From assembly GCF_021044425.1 (NCBI RefSeq), contig NZ_JAJNEC010000005.1:2604001-2668000 (forward strand): a stretch of DNA of 64,000 bases, written 5' to 3'. A program made the translations under genes and the position numbers. Every line of letters starts with the position of its first letter. Positions within the stretch are counted from its first letter, which is position 1. This document shows positions 36,844-44,462 of this stretch, piece after piece. The notes under the pieces are model-generated. The model was given only the letters and a program-made list of their open reading frames with translations. It was not told where the DNA came from and did not search any database. The stretch comes from Niabella pedocola (GTDB taxonomy: Bacteria > Bacteroidota > Bacteroidia > Chitinophagales > Chitinophagaceae).

Positions 36844-37452
36844 CTACTCCTCCCACTCTCCAAGACCCTTCCGCACCAGTACATTTTCCGCGCCGGTGCA
36901 ATCGATGATGGTAGACGGAATCATGCCACCAATGCCGCCATCAATAACGATGTCAACAAGGTTCTGGTAATGTTCGTGAATGATTTCCGGGTCTGTATAT
37001 TCTTCTACCAGCTCACCGGGAAGCGTGGTGCTTAAAATAGGATGTCCCAATTCCCGGATCAGGGCCTGGGTGATCTTATTGTCAGGAACCCGGATACCCA
37101 CGGTATTTTTTTTACTGTGCAGAATTTTGGGCACCTGTTTGCTGGCCTCCAGGATAAAGGTATAAGGCCCGGGAAGATATTCCTTTAGTAACCGGAAGGT
37201 GCTGTTGGAGATCTGTTTGGCAAAATCACTGAGATGGCTCAGGTCTGCACAAACAAAAGAGAACTGCGCCTTTTTCGGGTCAATTTTTTTGATCCAGGCG
37301 ATACGCTCAATGGCCTTGGTCTGGAAAATATCGCAACCCAAACCGTAGATGGTATCGGTAGGATAAATAACGATTCCCCCTTCTCGCAGGGTATCGGCTA
37401 CCTGTTTGATCAAACGGGGCTGGGGATCTTTGGGATGGATGGGGATAAGCAT
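36844..37452 (-). CDS. L-threonylcarbamoyladenylate synthase (TsaC/Sua5-like)
   Basis: A 202-residue YrdC-domain protein starting at ATG 37452; an in-frame TTG at 37470 adds six residues. The YrdC core is clear (GGIVIYPTDTIYGLGCDIF, then RIAWIKKIDPKK, then TVGIRVPDN and STTLPGE). It makes threonylcarbamoyl-AMP from threonine, bicarbonate and ATP for the t6A37 modification of ANN-decoding tRNAs. The length is that of YciO/YrdC short forms; there is no Sua5 C-terminal domain. Confidence 0.9.
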   Translation of the reverse strand: MLIPIHPKDPQPRLIKQVADTLREGGIVIYPTDTIYGLGCDIFQTKAIERIAWIKKIDPKKAQFSFVCADLSHLSDFAKQISNSTFRLLKEYLPGPYTFILEASKQVPKILHSKKNTVGIRVPDNKITQALIRELGHPILSTTLPGELVEEYTDPEIIHEHYQNLVDIVIDGGIGGMIPSTIIDCTGAENVLVRKGLGEWEE

Positions 37453-37501
37453 ATTTCGATTATACTGCAAATATCGGACAGGTTTGCGGTAGAAAGATAA
37501 A

Positions 37502-37530
37502 ATTTAAAATATAGAATTTTAAATATAGAA
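37502..37530. repeat. AT-rich tandem repeat
   Basis: Two near-identical units, ATTTAAAATATAGAA and TTTTAAATATAGAA, lie back to back just downstream of the methyltransferase gene. They resemble dispersed AT-rich intergenic words of Bacteroidota. Confidence 0.5.
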
Positions 37531-37609
37531 GGAGCGACAGGATATGGTTTGGGGATCATTATTCCCGGCCCGTAAGTTCCTTTTACGTTAACATTCCACA
37601 TTCAGCATT

Positions 37610-38428
37610 TTAAATTCCGGAGGATGCGGCAACCTTCACGGCCGTTAACGCAAATACCATGGGGATCTTATTCCCCAGGTGCTGAATGCGGTATTTTTTG
37701 GGCGCTATTGTTTCTGTTTGCCGGAAACAATTATAGGGAGAATAATCAAACTCCTCAAACGCGGTAAGCTTAAGCCCGTTTTGAAGAAGGCCGGTGAGTA
37801 CCTCGGCCGTACCATGGTTCCACATTACATACTCCTGGTGCATATCCGCATCCCGGTCGGCATACGTACCGTTGTTGACTTCGCTGATGGCGCCGGTGTT
37901 AAAGTAGTTATAGCCTATTTTAGCAAAATCATCGTCGAACATCCACACCACCGGGTGAAACTCGGCAAATACAAACCGGCCACTGGGTTTCAGGAAGGTT
38001 GAAATAACGGATGCCCAACGGTTCAGATCCGGCAGCCAGCCAATGGTTCCATAGCTGGTAAAAACAATGTCGAATGTTTCGTTCAGATGATTGGGAAGAT
38101 CATAAAGATCGCAGCAGATAAAACGTGCTTCCGTATGGGTTTTGGCTGCCAGGTCATTGGCCGCCTCAATGGCTTTGTCAGAAAGATCAATGCCGGTAAC
38201 CTGCGCACCCATGCGGGCCAGCGAAATGGAGTCCTGCCCAAAGTGGCACTGCAGGTGCAGGATGCGCTTGCCGGCCACATCACCCAGCAGGTTCAGCTCA
38301 ATATCATTCAGGGATGAGGCTCCGTTGATAAAGCCCTTTACATCATAAAACTCCGATTCCAGGTGAAACCGCACCTTATTGTTCCAGGAAGCTTTATTAA
38401 TGGCCAGATAGTCTTTGACAGGATCCAT
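37610..38428 (-). CDS. Class I SAM-dependent methyltransferase
   Basis: A 272-residue methyltransferase starting at ATG 38428 (MDPVKDYLAINKASWNN); the longer frame to 38536 runs through repeat DNA. The Rossmann core shows motif I as ILHLQCHFGQDSISLARMGAQV, then IDLSDKAIEAAN, then a later DIVFTSYGTIGWLPDL. The substrate is unknown. It is flanked by AT-rich tandem repeats on both sides and has no obvious functional partner. Confidence 0.88.
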   Translation of the reverse strand: MDPVKDYLAINKASWNNKVRFHLESEFYDVKGFINGASSLNDIELNLLGDVAGKRILHLQCHFGQDSISLARMGAQVTGIDLSDKAIEAANDLAAKTHTEARFICCDLYDLPNHLNETFDIVFTSYGTIGWLPDLNRWASVISTFLKPSGRFVFAEFHPVVWMFDDDFAKIGYNYFNTGAISEVNNGTYADRDADMHQEYVMWNHGTAEVLTGLLQNGLKLTAFEEFDYSPYNCFRQTETIAPKKYRIQHLGNKIPMVFALTAVKVAASSGI

Positions 38429-38431
38429 AGG

Positions 38432-38464
38432 AATGTAAAATACGAAATATTCAATGTAAAATAC
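38432..38464. repeat. Direct repeat upstream of the methyltransferase
   Basis: AATGTAAAATAC occurs at 38432-38443 and 38453-38464, exactly 21 nt apart, about two helical turns, in the 5' region of the minus-strand methyltransferase gene. It could be an operator or a dispersed repeat. Confidence 0.5.
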
Positions 38465-38602
38465 AGAATGACCGGAATTGCCGTGAAGTGTATGAACGCT
38501 GGAATGAAGAAAGGAAAGGTAATACCGTGAAACCACGGGTCATAAAGCAGCAACGGGATCGCTGCTTTTACTGTTACGGTTAATGGTGCTTATTCCTCCT
38601 TC

Positions 38603-39628
38603 CTATTGTATGGTCCACACTTCTTTACCGCGCAGCAGGGCATCCAGGTCTGGCGTTTTCCGGGCCCTGGCGTCTTCCAGCTGCAGGGCCATCATTTCTT
38701 CATAACAAGGACGGTCTGCTTCATAAAACACCCCAAATGGCCGGGGCAGGTGCCCTTCCAGTGCCGGGTTGTCGAAAATACGGGTAAGGAGTTGTGCTTT
38801 AAAAATGTCTTTTTCGTCGTGTATCCAAAGATCATCTGCGCTGTATCCTTCGCCCAGGGTAACCACCTGCGGTTTAAATCCATCCAGGCGGATGCCTTTT
38901 TTGCCTTCGGCGCCAAAGATCAACGGCTTGCCATGTTCTGCAAAAAGGGTTTCTTCTGCTTTGGAGCTTTTCTCTGTGAACACTTCAAAAGCCCCGTCAT
39001 TGAAGATATTGCAGTTCTGGTAGATTTCCAGGAAAGAAGCGCCCTTATGCTGGTGGGTACGTGTCAGCATCGCCTGAAGGTGTTTGGGATCGCGGTCCAT
39101 GGTACGCGCTACAAAGCTGGCATCGGCGCCCATCGCCAGTGCCAGGGGATTGAACGGATGGTCGATACTACCAAATGGAGTGGATTTGGTAACCTTATTT
39201 TCTTCTGATGTAGGGGAGTACTGTCCCTTGGTTAACCCATAGATCTGGTTATTGAACAACAGGATATTTACATCAAAATTCCTTCTTAATAAATGAATGG
39301 TATGGTTACCACCGATGCTGAGCGCATCTCCGTCGCCGGTAACGATCCAAACGCTCAGTTCCGGACGTGTGGCTTTAAGCCCCGACGCGATGGCTGTGGC
39401 ACGGCCATGGATCGAGTGCATGCCGTACGTGTTCATGTAATAAGGGAAACGGCTGCTGCAGCCAATACCGGAGATGAACACAATATTTTCTTTAGGAATA
39501 CCCAAACCCGGCATCACACGTTGCACCTGCGCTAATATAGAATAATCGCCACAGCCGGGACACCAGCGTACTTCCTGGTCGGTTGCAAAATCCTTGGCTG
39601 TTAAGGCGGGAGTTAAAACTTCGGACAT
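38603..39628 (-). CDS. 2-oxoacid:ferredoxin oxidoreductase, beta subunit
   Basis: A 341-residue thiamine-diphosphate-binding subunit starting at ATG 39628. Family marks are the early WCPGCGDYSIL (Fe-S/TPP Cys region), the GIGCSSRFPYY loop, GRATAIASGLK and the TPP motif TGDGDALSIGGNH followed about 25 residues later by LFNNQIYGLTKGQYSPT. It takes CoA and a 2-oxoacid (typically 2-oxoglutarate, KorB) and reduces ferredoxin. The alpha subunit gene is normally adjacent but is not found on either side here. Confidence 0.94.
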   Translation of the reverse strand: MSEVLTPALTAKDFATDQEVRWCPGCGDYSILAQVQRVMPGLGIPKENIVFISGIGCSSRFPYYMNTYGMHSIHGRATAIASGLKATRPELSVWIVTGDGDALSIGGNHTIHLLRRNFDVNILLFNNQIYGLTKGQYSPTSEENKVTKSTPFGSIDHPFNPLALAMGADASFVARTMDRDPKHLQAMLTRTHQHKGASFLEIYQNCNIFNDGAFEVFTEKSSKAEETLFAEHGKPLIFGAEGKKGIRLDGFKPQVVTLGEGYSADDLWIHDEKDIFKAQLLTRIFDNPALEGHLPRPFGVFYEADRPCYEEMMALQLEDARARKTPDLDALLRGKEVWTIQ

Positions 39629-39646
39629 GATCTTAAAAATAGGTTG

Positions 39647-39654
39647 CAAAGTTA
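39647..39654 (-). promoter_or_regulatory. TAnnTTTG -7 box of the oxidoreductase beta subunit
   Basis: TAACTTTG on the minus strand ends 18 nt before the ATG. No TTG was found at -33. Confidence 0.4.
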
Positions 39655-39791
39655 ATCATTCTGGGGGATTGGAACGGCTGTTCTCTTGATAACGAACGAC
39701 TGTTAACATGTGGTTGTGCCTTCAAACCCTTGTTTCTGTTGATTTTTCCTAAATTGCGGGGAGTTGTCATTTATTTGTAAAAACTTATTTT

Positions 39792-40178
39792 ATGAGATAT
39801 AAAAAGATTTCTATTGCATTTACGTTTATTCTTTTAACCATTATGGCGGGTACATCGTATTCGCTGTACCGTCCGCCGCATAACCTGAAAGTGCTGCCCC
39901 CGGATATTACGCATGAACGTCTGGACAGTATAATGGAATCGTATAATAAGGCCTTGGGCGTAAAATGCAGTTTTTGTCATGCAAAGCGAAAAGATTCGGA
40001 CCGGCTGGATTTTGCCTCCGATGAGAACCCCGCCAAAGAAGTGGCCCGTAACATGCTGCGGATGACGATTGACATCAACAAAAATTATTTCCGTACAGAT
40101 TCGGTGATCCATCCCGCTTATTTAAATACTGTTACCTGCAACACCTGTCATAAGGGAGATGCCTACCCGGAGCATTAG
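39792..40178 (+). CDS. Small c-type cytochrome, two heme motifs
   Basis: A 128-residue exported cytochrome with an N-terminal signal/anchor. It has two heme motifs, CSFCH (about 58-62) and CNTCH near the C-terminus. Spacing and surrounding sequence (LDFASDENPAKEVARNMLRMT) resemble the photosynthetic reaction-centre cytochrome c subunit family, which is common in non-photosynthetic Bacteroidota as a small periplasmic electron carrier. It is a single-gene unit, with no respiratory genes beside it. Confidence 0.88.
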   Translation: MRYKKISIAFTFILLTIMAGTSYSLYRPPHNLKVLPPDITHERLDSIMESYNKALGVKCSFCHAKRKDSDRLDFASDENPAKEVARNMLRMTIDINKNYFRTDSVIHPAYLNTVTCNTCHKGDAYPEH

Positions 40179-40351
40179 TGCTCCTTAGCGAATAGGATTA
40201 TTGCTTCGCAGGAAGAAATCGCAGGAGAGGTATTGCCCAATCCTTTCCGGTGTGCCTGCAGGGCCGTTGATCTGCCCCGGTTATACTGCGGCCCTGCGGT
40301 GAACATTGTTGTTACATTCTGAAATAAAGTATAACTTCAGCAAAATGAACA

Positions 40352-41077
40352 ATGATGAATTGCCTTCGAACTCCCTGCCTGTACTTGTTGGGCCTTGTAT
40401 TGGTTGTGGCATCCGCGTGTACAGATCCTGATCCGAATAACCGGTTAACAAAAGAGGAAAAAGAACAGGGCTGGACCTTACTGTTTGACGGAACGTCTGC
40501 CGCCGGCTGGCACCTGTACAATAAAAAAAATACGACGGCCGGGTGGATTGCCAGGGATGGTGCGCTGGCGGTAGATACTGTAAACAAAACGGAGGTCAAC
40601 GACCTTGTATCTGATAAAGCGTATACCAATTTCGATTTGCAGTTCGAATGGAAGCTGTCAAAAAACGGTAACAGCGGTGTATTTATCAATGTGCTGGAGC
40701 GCCCGGATCTTACTACTGCCTGGGCTTCGGGCCCGGAGTACCAGCTGCTGGATCCGTTACATGCCGATAACGCCAATCCCGTAAAGAAAGCGGGCGCCCT
40801 TTTTGCACTGGATGCACAGAAAAATCCCGTGATGGCCAGGCCGGCAGGTGAGTGGAACCACTCGCGTATTAAACAGGTAAATGGTAAAGTTGAATTTTAT
40901 CTTAACGGTGTATTAACCGTACAGGAAGATTTTACCGTTCCGGCATGGCAGGATTCCGTCAGCCATACACATTTTAAAAACTTTCCTGAATTTGGGAAAT
41001 ATACCAGCGGCCATATTGCCCTTCAGGACTGGGCCAGCGGTGTCGCGTTCCGGAATATAAAAATTAAGGAATTATAG
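40352..41077 (+). CDS. DUF1080 lipoprotein (3-keto-disaccharide hydrolase family)
   Basis: A 241-residue lipoprotein (signal ending VVASACTDPD) with one DUF1080 concanavalin-like domain (about 38-240). Family marks are WTLLFDGTSAAGWHLY, FDLQFEWKLSKNGNSGVFINV, GPEYQLLD and GHIALQDW near the end. Members hydrolyse or bind sugars, and some cleave 3-keto-glycosides. No sugar oxidoreductase is adjacent, so the substrate is not evident. Confidence 0.92.
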   Translation: MMNCLRTPCLYLLGLVLVVASACTDPDPNNRLTKEEKEQGWTLLFDGTSAAGWHLYNKKNTTAGWIARDGALAVDTVNKTEVNDLVSDKAYTNFDLQFEWKLSKNGNSGVFINVLERPDLTTAWASGPEYQLLDPLHADNANPVKKAGALFALDAQKNPVMARPAGEWNHSRIKQVNGKVEFYLNGVLTVQEDFTVPAWQDSVSHTHFKNFPEFGKYTSGHIALQDWASGVAFRNIKIKEL

Positions 41078-41106
41078 CTGCGGCTGGCCCGGTGGGTGCT
41101 GGGGTA

Positions 41107-41919
41107 TCAGCGTTTTACCGTTACCAGCAGATAGGTAGCGGTAATTGCTGTATAGTTTGGCGTTCCGCTTTTGTTTTCAGCAGTAAAAAGCTTCTCCAGT
41201 TCCTGCTGCAGCTCCGCAGACCTGTTGTTCTTCTCTGCTGCTTCAAAGGCCGTCATGGTAGGGCCATAAAAGTGGCGGAATACGGCAGCAAATTCAACAG
41301 GACCATAAGGCGCATCAAACGTCCAGGGTTCCCTGCTGAACGTAATATTTTCTTTTGGAACACCTGCCTGCTCAAACCGTTCAATAACATGGGATGCTAT
41401 CCCCCAGGTCATAGGGCTGATAAAGCCTTCCGGCGGCGGAGGGGTGTAGGCAGCACTGATCTTTAATAGCTGGGCTACCAAGGTGGGATCGCCCGGTATC
41501 CAGTTGCCCATCAGGATTTTTCCGCCCGGTTTTGTAACGCGTACCATTTCTTTGGCTACATCAAAGGGCCTGGGTGCAAACATGGCTCCAAATATACTTA
41601 GGGTGGCATCAAATGAAGCATCCGGTATGTCACTTAAATGGCTGGCGTCTCCTTCGCGAAACACACAGTTTGGAAGTCCTTCGTCGTTAGCACGGGTATT
41701 TCCGGCCTTTACCAGGTTTTCTGCAATATCGATAACAGTTACATCGGCGCCGGTCTTTGCCAGGGGGATGGCCGTGGTACCGTCGCCACCACCCAATTCA
41801 AGTACCTGCATGCCTTTTACAATCTCCAGCCTGGACGCCAGCGCTTCCCCGCTTTTACGCATGGTTGCTGCAATGCGGGTGAAGTCGCCCTTTTCCCATA
41901 AAGCTTTGTTCGGATTCAT
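41107..41919 (-). CDS. Class I SAM-dependent methyltransferase
   Basis: A 270-residue UbiE/Methyltransf_11-like protein. Motif I is VLELGGGDGTTAIPLAKTGADV, motif II covers IDIAENLVKAGN, and DASFDATLSIFGAMFAPRP follows. The pattern KEMVRVTKPGGKILMGNW is typical of small-molecule methyltransferases. The substrate is unknown. It is followed on the same strand, upstream, by an isoprenylcysteine-methyltransferase-like membrane protein at 41964; the two may be one unit. Confidence 0.9.
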   Translation of the reverse strand: MNPNKALWEKGDFTRIAATMRKSGEALASRLEIVKGMQVLELGGGDGTTAIPLAKTGADVTVIDIAENLVKAGNTRANDEGLPNCVFREGDASHLSDIPDASFDATLSIFGAMFAPRPFDVAKEMVRVTKPGGKILMGNWIPGDPTLVAQLLKISAAYTPPPPEGFISPMTWGIASHVIERFEQAGVPKENITFSREPWTFDAPYGPVEFAAVFRHFYGPTMTAFEAAEKNNRSAELQQELEKLFTAENKSGTPNYTAITATYLLVTVKR

Positions 41920-41963
41920 TGTTTTTAATTAAATTGAAAAGATCAAATGAATATCATACCCGG

Positions 41964-42422
41964 CTACATAAACCACCTTGGGGTGCTGTTCTTGTATTTT
42001 AAATAGGCATCCCCAAACCATTGCTCCATCCATTTTTCTTCTTTGAGTACGAATTGCGTATGAAGGATAATAAAAAACAGCGGAAGTATCAACAGCGGGG
42101 AAACGGTGCCTAAAAGGATGGCGGTCCCCATAAGCATGATAAGAAGACCCGCATACATCGGGTTCCTTGTATACCGGAAGGGGCCCTTAACGACAATGAA
42201 TGTGGCCCGGGCGCCCGGGCGGAGATGCGTGCCCGATTTCCGGAATAGAAGGGCGCTTCCTGCACTAAGTGCAAAGCCGGTAATGAGCATCAGGATCCCA
42301 AGGTATTTCCAGGGGGCATGTAACCAATACGCGATCGGCCAATAGGCATTTAGCAGGAGCATCGCAATCAGCGATAAAAGAAAATAAACGGGCGGGGGTA
42401 TGCGGGGAATTGAAGTATCCAT
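41964..42422 (-). CDS. Isoprenylcysteine methyltransferase-like membrane protein
   Basis: A 152-residue integral membrane protein starting at ATG 42422; the open frame to 42536 adds 38 residues without membrane character. Four membrane segments are seen, and the C-terminal part carries RYTRNPMYAGLLIMLMGTAI and a final EEKWMEQWFGDAYLKYK. This is the ICMT/PEMT-type SAM-binding region found in small bacterial homologues. It probably methylates a lipid or lipid-linked substrate. It has no link to the neighbouring regulator genes beyond position. Confidence 0.87.
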   Translation of the reverse strand: MDTSIPRIPPPVYFLLSLIAMLLLNAYWPIAYWLHAPWKYLGILMLITGFALSAGSALLFRKSGTHLRPGARATFIVVKGPFRYTRNPMYAGLLIMLMGTAILLGTVSPLLILPLFFIILHTQFVLKEEKWMEQWFGDAYLKYKNSTPRWFM

Positions 42423-42635
42423 CTTGTAAAGATTTTTCAATAACCAGGGATGTGTTGCTGTGACAGATCTGGCCCGGTGGGAGCGTTGCATCTTCTTACC
42501 GAATTTAGTACAAAAAGAGCATATGGGAACCGGCATACCTTATTTTGGTGATCCCTCTAACAGGGTGCCCGATTCGTTTTACAGGAGTTGCAGGCAATCG
42601 CTGCTGCACAATTTGGAAAGAAACAGAAACCCGGT

Positions 42636-43034
42636 TTATGCTGTTGGAAAGTCGGCCATTTGTTTTTGAAATTGTTTGGATTGCTTGCCGCCATTACTTA
42701 CGGCCCAGGCCGCCATTGCATGTAAAACAGGTCTTAATGCTTTTCCCTGTTTTGAAAGCTCATACGTTACATAGGGCGGTACAACGGGTTTGGATTTTCT
42801 GATAATCAGCCCGTCTGTTTCCAATTGTTTTAAATGTTGTATCAACACCTTTTCAGTAATGGACGGAATGGATCGTTTCAGCGCACTGTACCGCTTTGTG
42901 CCTGTAAGCAAATTAAATAAAATGATCGGTTTCCAATACCCGCCGATGCGTTCCATTACGAATGTTACGGGGCAGGCAATAAACGCGTTGTTTTTATTTT
43001 CCTGGATAACCGAGGTCTTTTTTATGGCTGTCAT
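42636..43034 (-). CDS. HxlR-family transcriptional regulator
   Basis: A 132-residue winged-helix protein. The HxlR signature is CPVTFVMERIGGYWKPIILFNLLTGTKRYSALKRSIPSITEKVL split as helix-turn-helix and wing, with the redox-type Cys at about 20. It is divergent from the NmrA-like oxidoreductase gene. The short space between contains an inverted repeat, so it likely regulates both itself and that oxidoreductase, as is common for HxlR/quinone-reductase pairs. Confidence 0.92.
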   Translation of the reverse strand: MTAIKKTSVIQENKNNAFIACPVTFVMERIGGYWKPIILFNLLTGTKRYSALKRSIPSITEKVLIQHLKQLETDGLIIRKSKPVVPPYVTYELSKQGKALRPVLHAMAAWAVSNGGKQSKQFQKQMADFPTA

Positions 43035-43057
43035 ATGTATACATACTATGGGGTAAG

Positions 43058-43091
43058 TACTTCCATAAAAGTAAGTATAAATTTATTTTTG
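43058..43091 (+). promoter_or_regulatory. HxlR-type inverted repeat and -7 box
   Basis: TACTT-CCATAA-AAGTA (43058-43073) is an inverted repeat of the type bound by HxlR proteins. It is followed by TATTTTTG (43084-43091), a TAnnTTTG -7 box, 25 nt before the NmrA-like gene ATG. A TATGTATACATA palindrome (43034-43045) covers the hxlR start. Confidence 0.5.
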
Positions 43092-43116
43092 TGCAAACAA
43101 ATTAAAACAGTAAAAA

Positions 43117-44013
43117 ATGAAAGTAACAGTAACAGGCTCTTTGGGAAACATCAGTCGTTTGCTCATCGAAAAATTAGTGGCCGCCAAACACGAAGTGTAT
43201 GTAGTAAGTTCTGATACGGCCAAAGCGGAAGCGATCCGGAACCTGGGTGGCCATCCGCTGATTGGTTCGGTGGAGGATTACGGGTTTGTAAAAAAAGCGT
43301 TTGAAGGAAGCGAAGCCGTTTACCTAATGATACCGCCTAATTTTCATACCCCCAACTTAAAACAGTATATAAAAACGGTTGGTGAACAATATGTGCGGGC
43401 AATAGCGGAAACGGGTGTTCGCTATGCGGTTAACCTGAGCAGCATCGGCGCACATCTGGAAACGGGGCTGGGCCCCACCGGTGCCAATTTTTATGTGGAG
43501 CAACAACTGAATGGATTGCAGGACGTACACGTGTTACACCTGCGGCCGGGCATGTTTTTTACCAATTTTTACGGGGCCATTCCCATGATCAAATATCAGC
43601 AGATGCTGGGAAATAATTTTGATGGTACCGTTCGCCTGCCACTGACACACCCCAGGGATATTGCAGAAGCTGCATTTCAGGCGCTCCACAACCGGTCTGT
43701 TTCCGGTAAGCAAATTCAATACATTGTCAGCGATGAGAAAAACGGTTTTGAAATAGCGCAGCTATTGGGACAAGCAGTGGGGAAACCCGATGTGCAGTGG
43801 ATAGCGTTTTCGGATGCGCAGCTTTTGAATGCATTGGTAGAAAATGGTTTTTCAGAACAGATGGCCAAGGTGTATATGGTGGAAATCGGTGTTGCACTGC
43901 GTGAAGGAAGTTTTATGGAGCATTATAATGAAAGCAGCTCTCTGTTTGTTAACGGAACTTCCCTGCAGGATTTTTCCAAAGAGTTCGCAACAGCCTATGC
44001 GTATCACAACTAA
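43117..44013 (+). CDS. NmrA-like NAD(P)-binding oxidoreductase
   Basis: A 298-residue atypical short-chain dehydrogenase of the NmrA/HSCARG type. The Rossmann motif is MKVTVTGSLGNISRLLIEKL. The VYVVSSDTAKAEAIRNLG segment contacts the NADP ribose, and the active region carries AVNLSSIGAHL. These are quinone reductase or redox-sensor proteins. It is divergent from the HxlR regulator and likely under its control. Confidence 0.9.
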   Translation: MKVTVTGSLGNISRLLIEKLVAAKHEVYVVSSDTAKAEAIRNLGGHPLIGSVEDYGFVKKAFEGSEAVYLMIPPNFHTPNLKQYIKTVGEQYVRAIAETGVRYAVNLSSIGAHLETGLGPTGANFYVEQQLNGLQDVHVLHLRPGMFFTNFYGAIPMIKYQQMLGNNFDGTVRLPLTHPRDIAEAAFQALHNRSVSGKQIQYIVSDEKNGFEIAQLLGQAVGKPDVQWIAFSDAQLLNALVENGFSEQMAKVYMVEIGVALREGSFMEHYNESSSLFVNGTSLQDFSKEFATAYAYHN

Positions 44014-44107
44014 ACTTCCCGCATCGTTTCCCGGAAGGGAGGCCGCGGGTGGGGAACGCACGGTTTTAACCCATTCCGGTTGCGGCAGTTCTGCGATTCC
44101 CTGTTTT

Positions 44108-44395
44108 TTAAAAATAGCCTGTGTACAGAAAGGCTCCAATAAGTATAAGAATGGCAAGAGCAGGAAAAAACTTCCGGGTACTTCTTTTAAAAAGGATGAT
44201 CGACGAAACAATCATAATAAAAAAGGCACCGGTCAGCGCGGGAAGCGAAAGCAGTTCAAAAACCGCACCGGTGATGGCATACCGGTACATATTTACCGAG
44301 GCACAAAGCAGCCAGAAAAGCGCGATGATGCTGCTGACAATAAAGAGCCATTTGCCCGTACTAGGTTTATTCAGAAGATTGTATTTGGTATGCAT
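44108..44395 (-). CDS. Small membrane protein, unknown
   Basis: A 95-residue protein with three hydrophobic segments (about 16-38, 44-66 and 75-93) and no recognisable family. It sits between the NmrA-like gene and mfd on the minus strand. Its charge pattern (positive residues at both ends of segment two and three) supports a real membrane protein, but coding status rests on length and hydrophobicity only. Confidence 0.55.
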   Translation of the reverse strand: MHTKYNLLNKPSTGKWLFIVSSIIALFWLLCASVNMYRYAITGAVFELLSLPALTGAFFIMIVSSIILFKRSTRKFFPALAILILIGAFLYTGYF

Positions 44396-44462
44396 GGCTT
44401 AACGGTAGTATATGTTAGTATAAATATACGTTTTGCAAACCGCTCTGCAAAAAGGAAGGATC

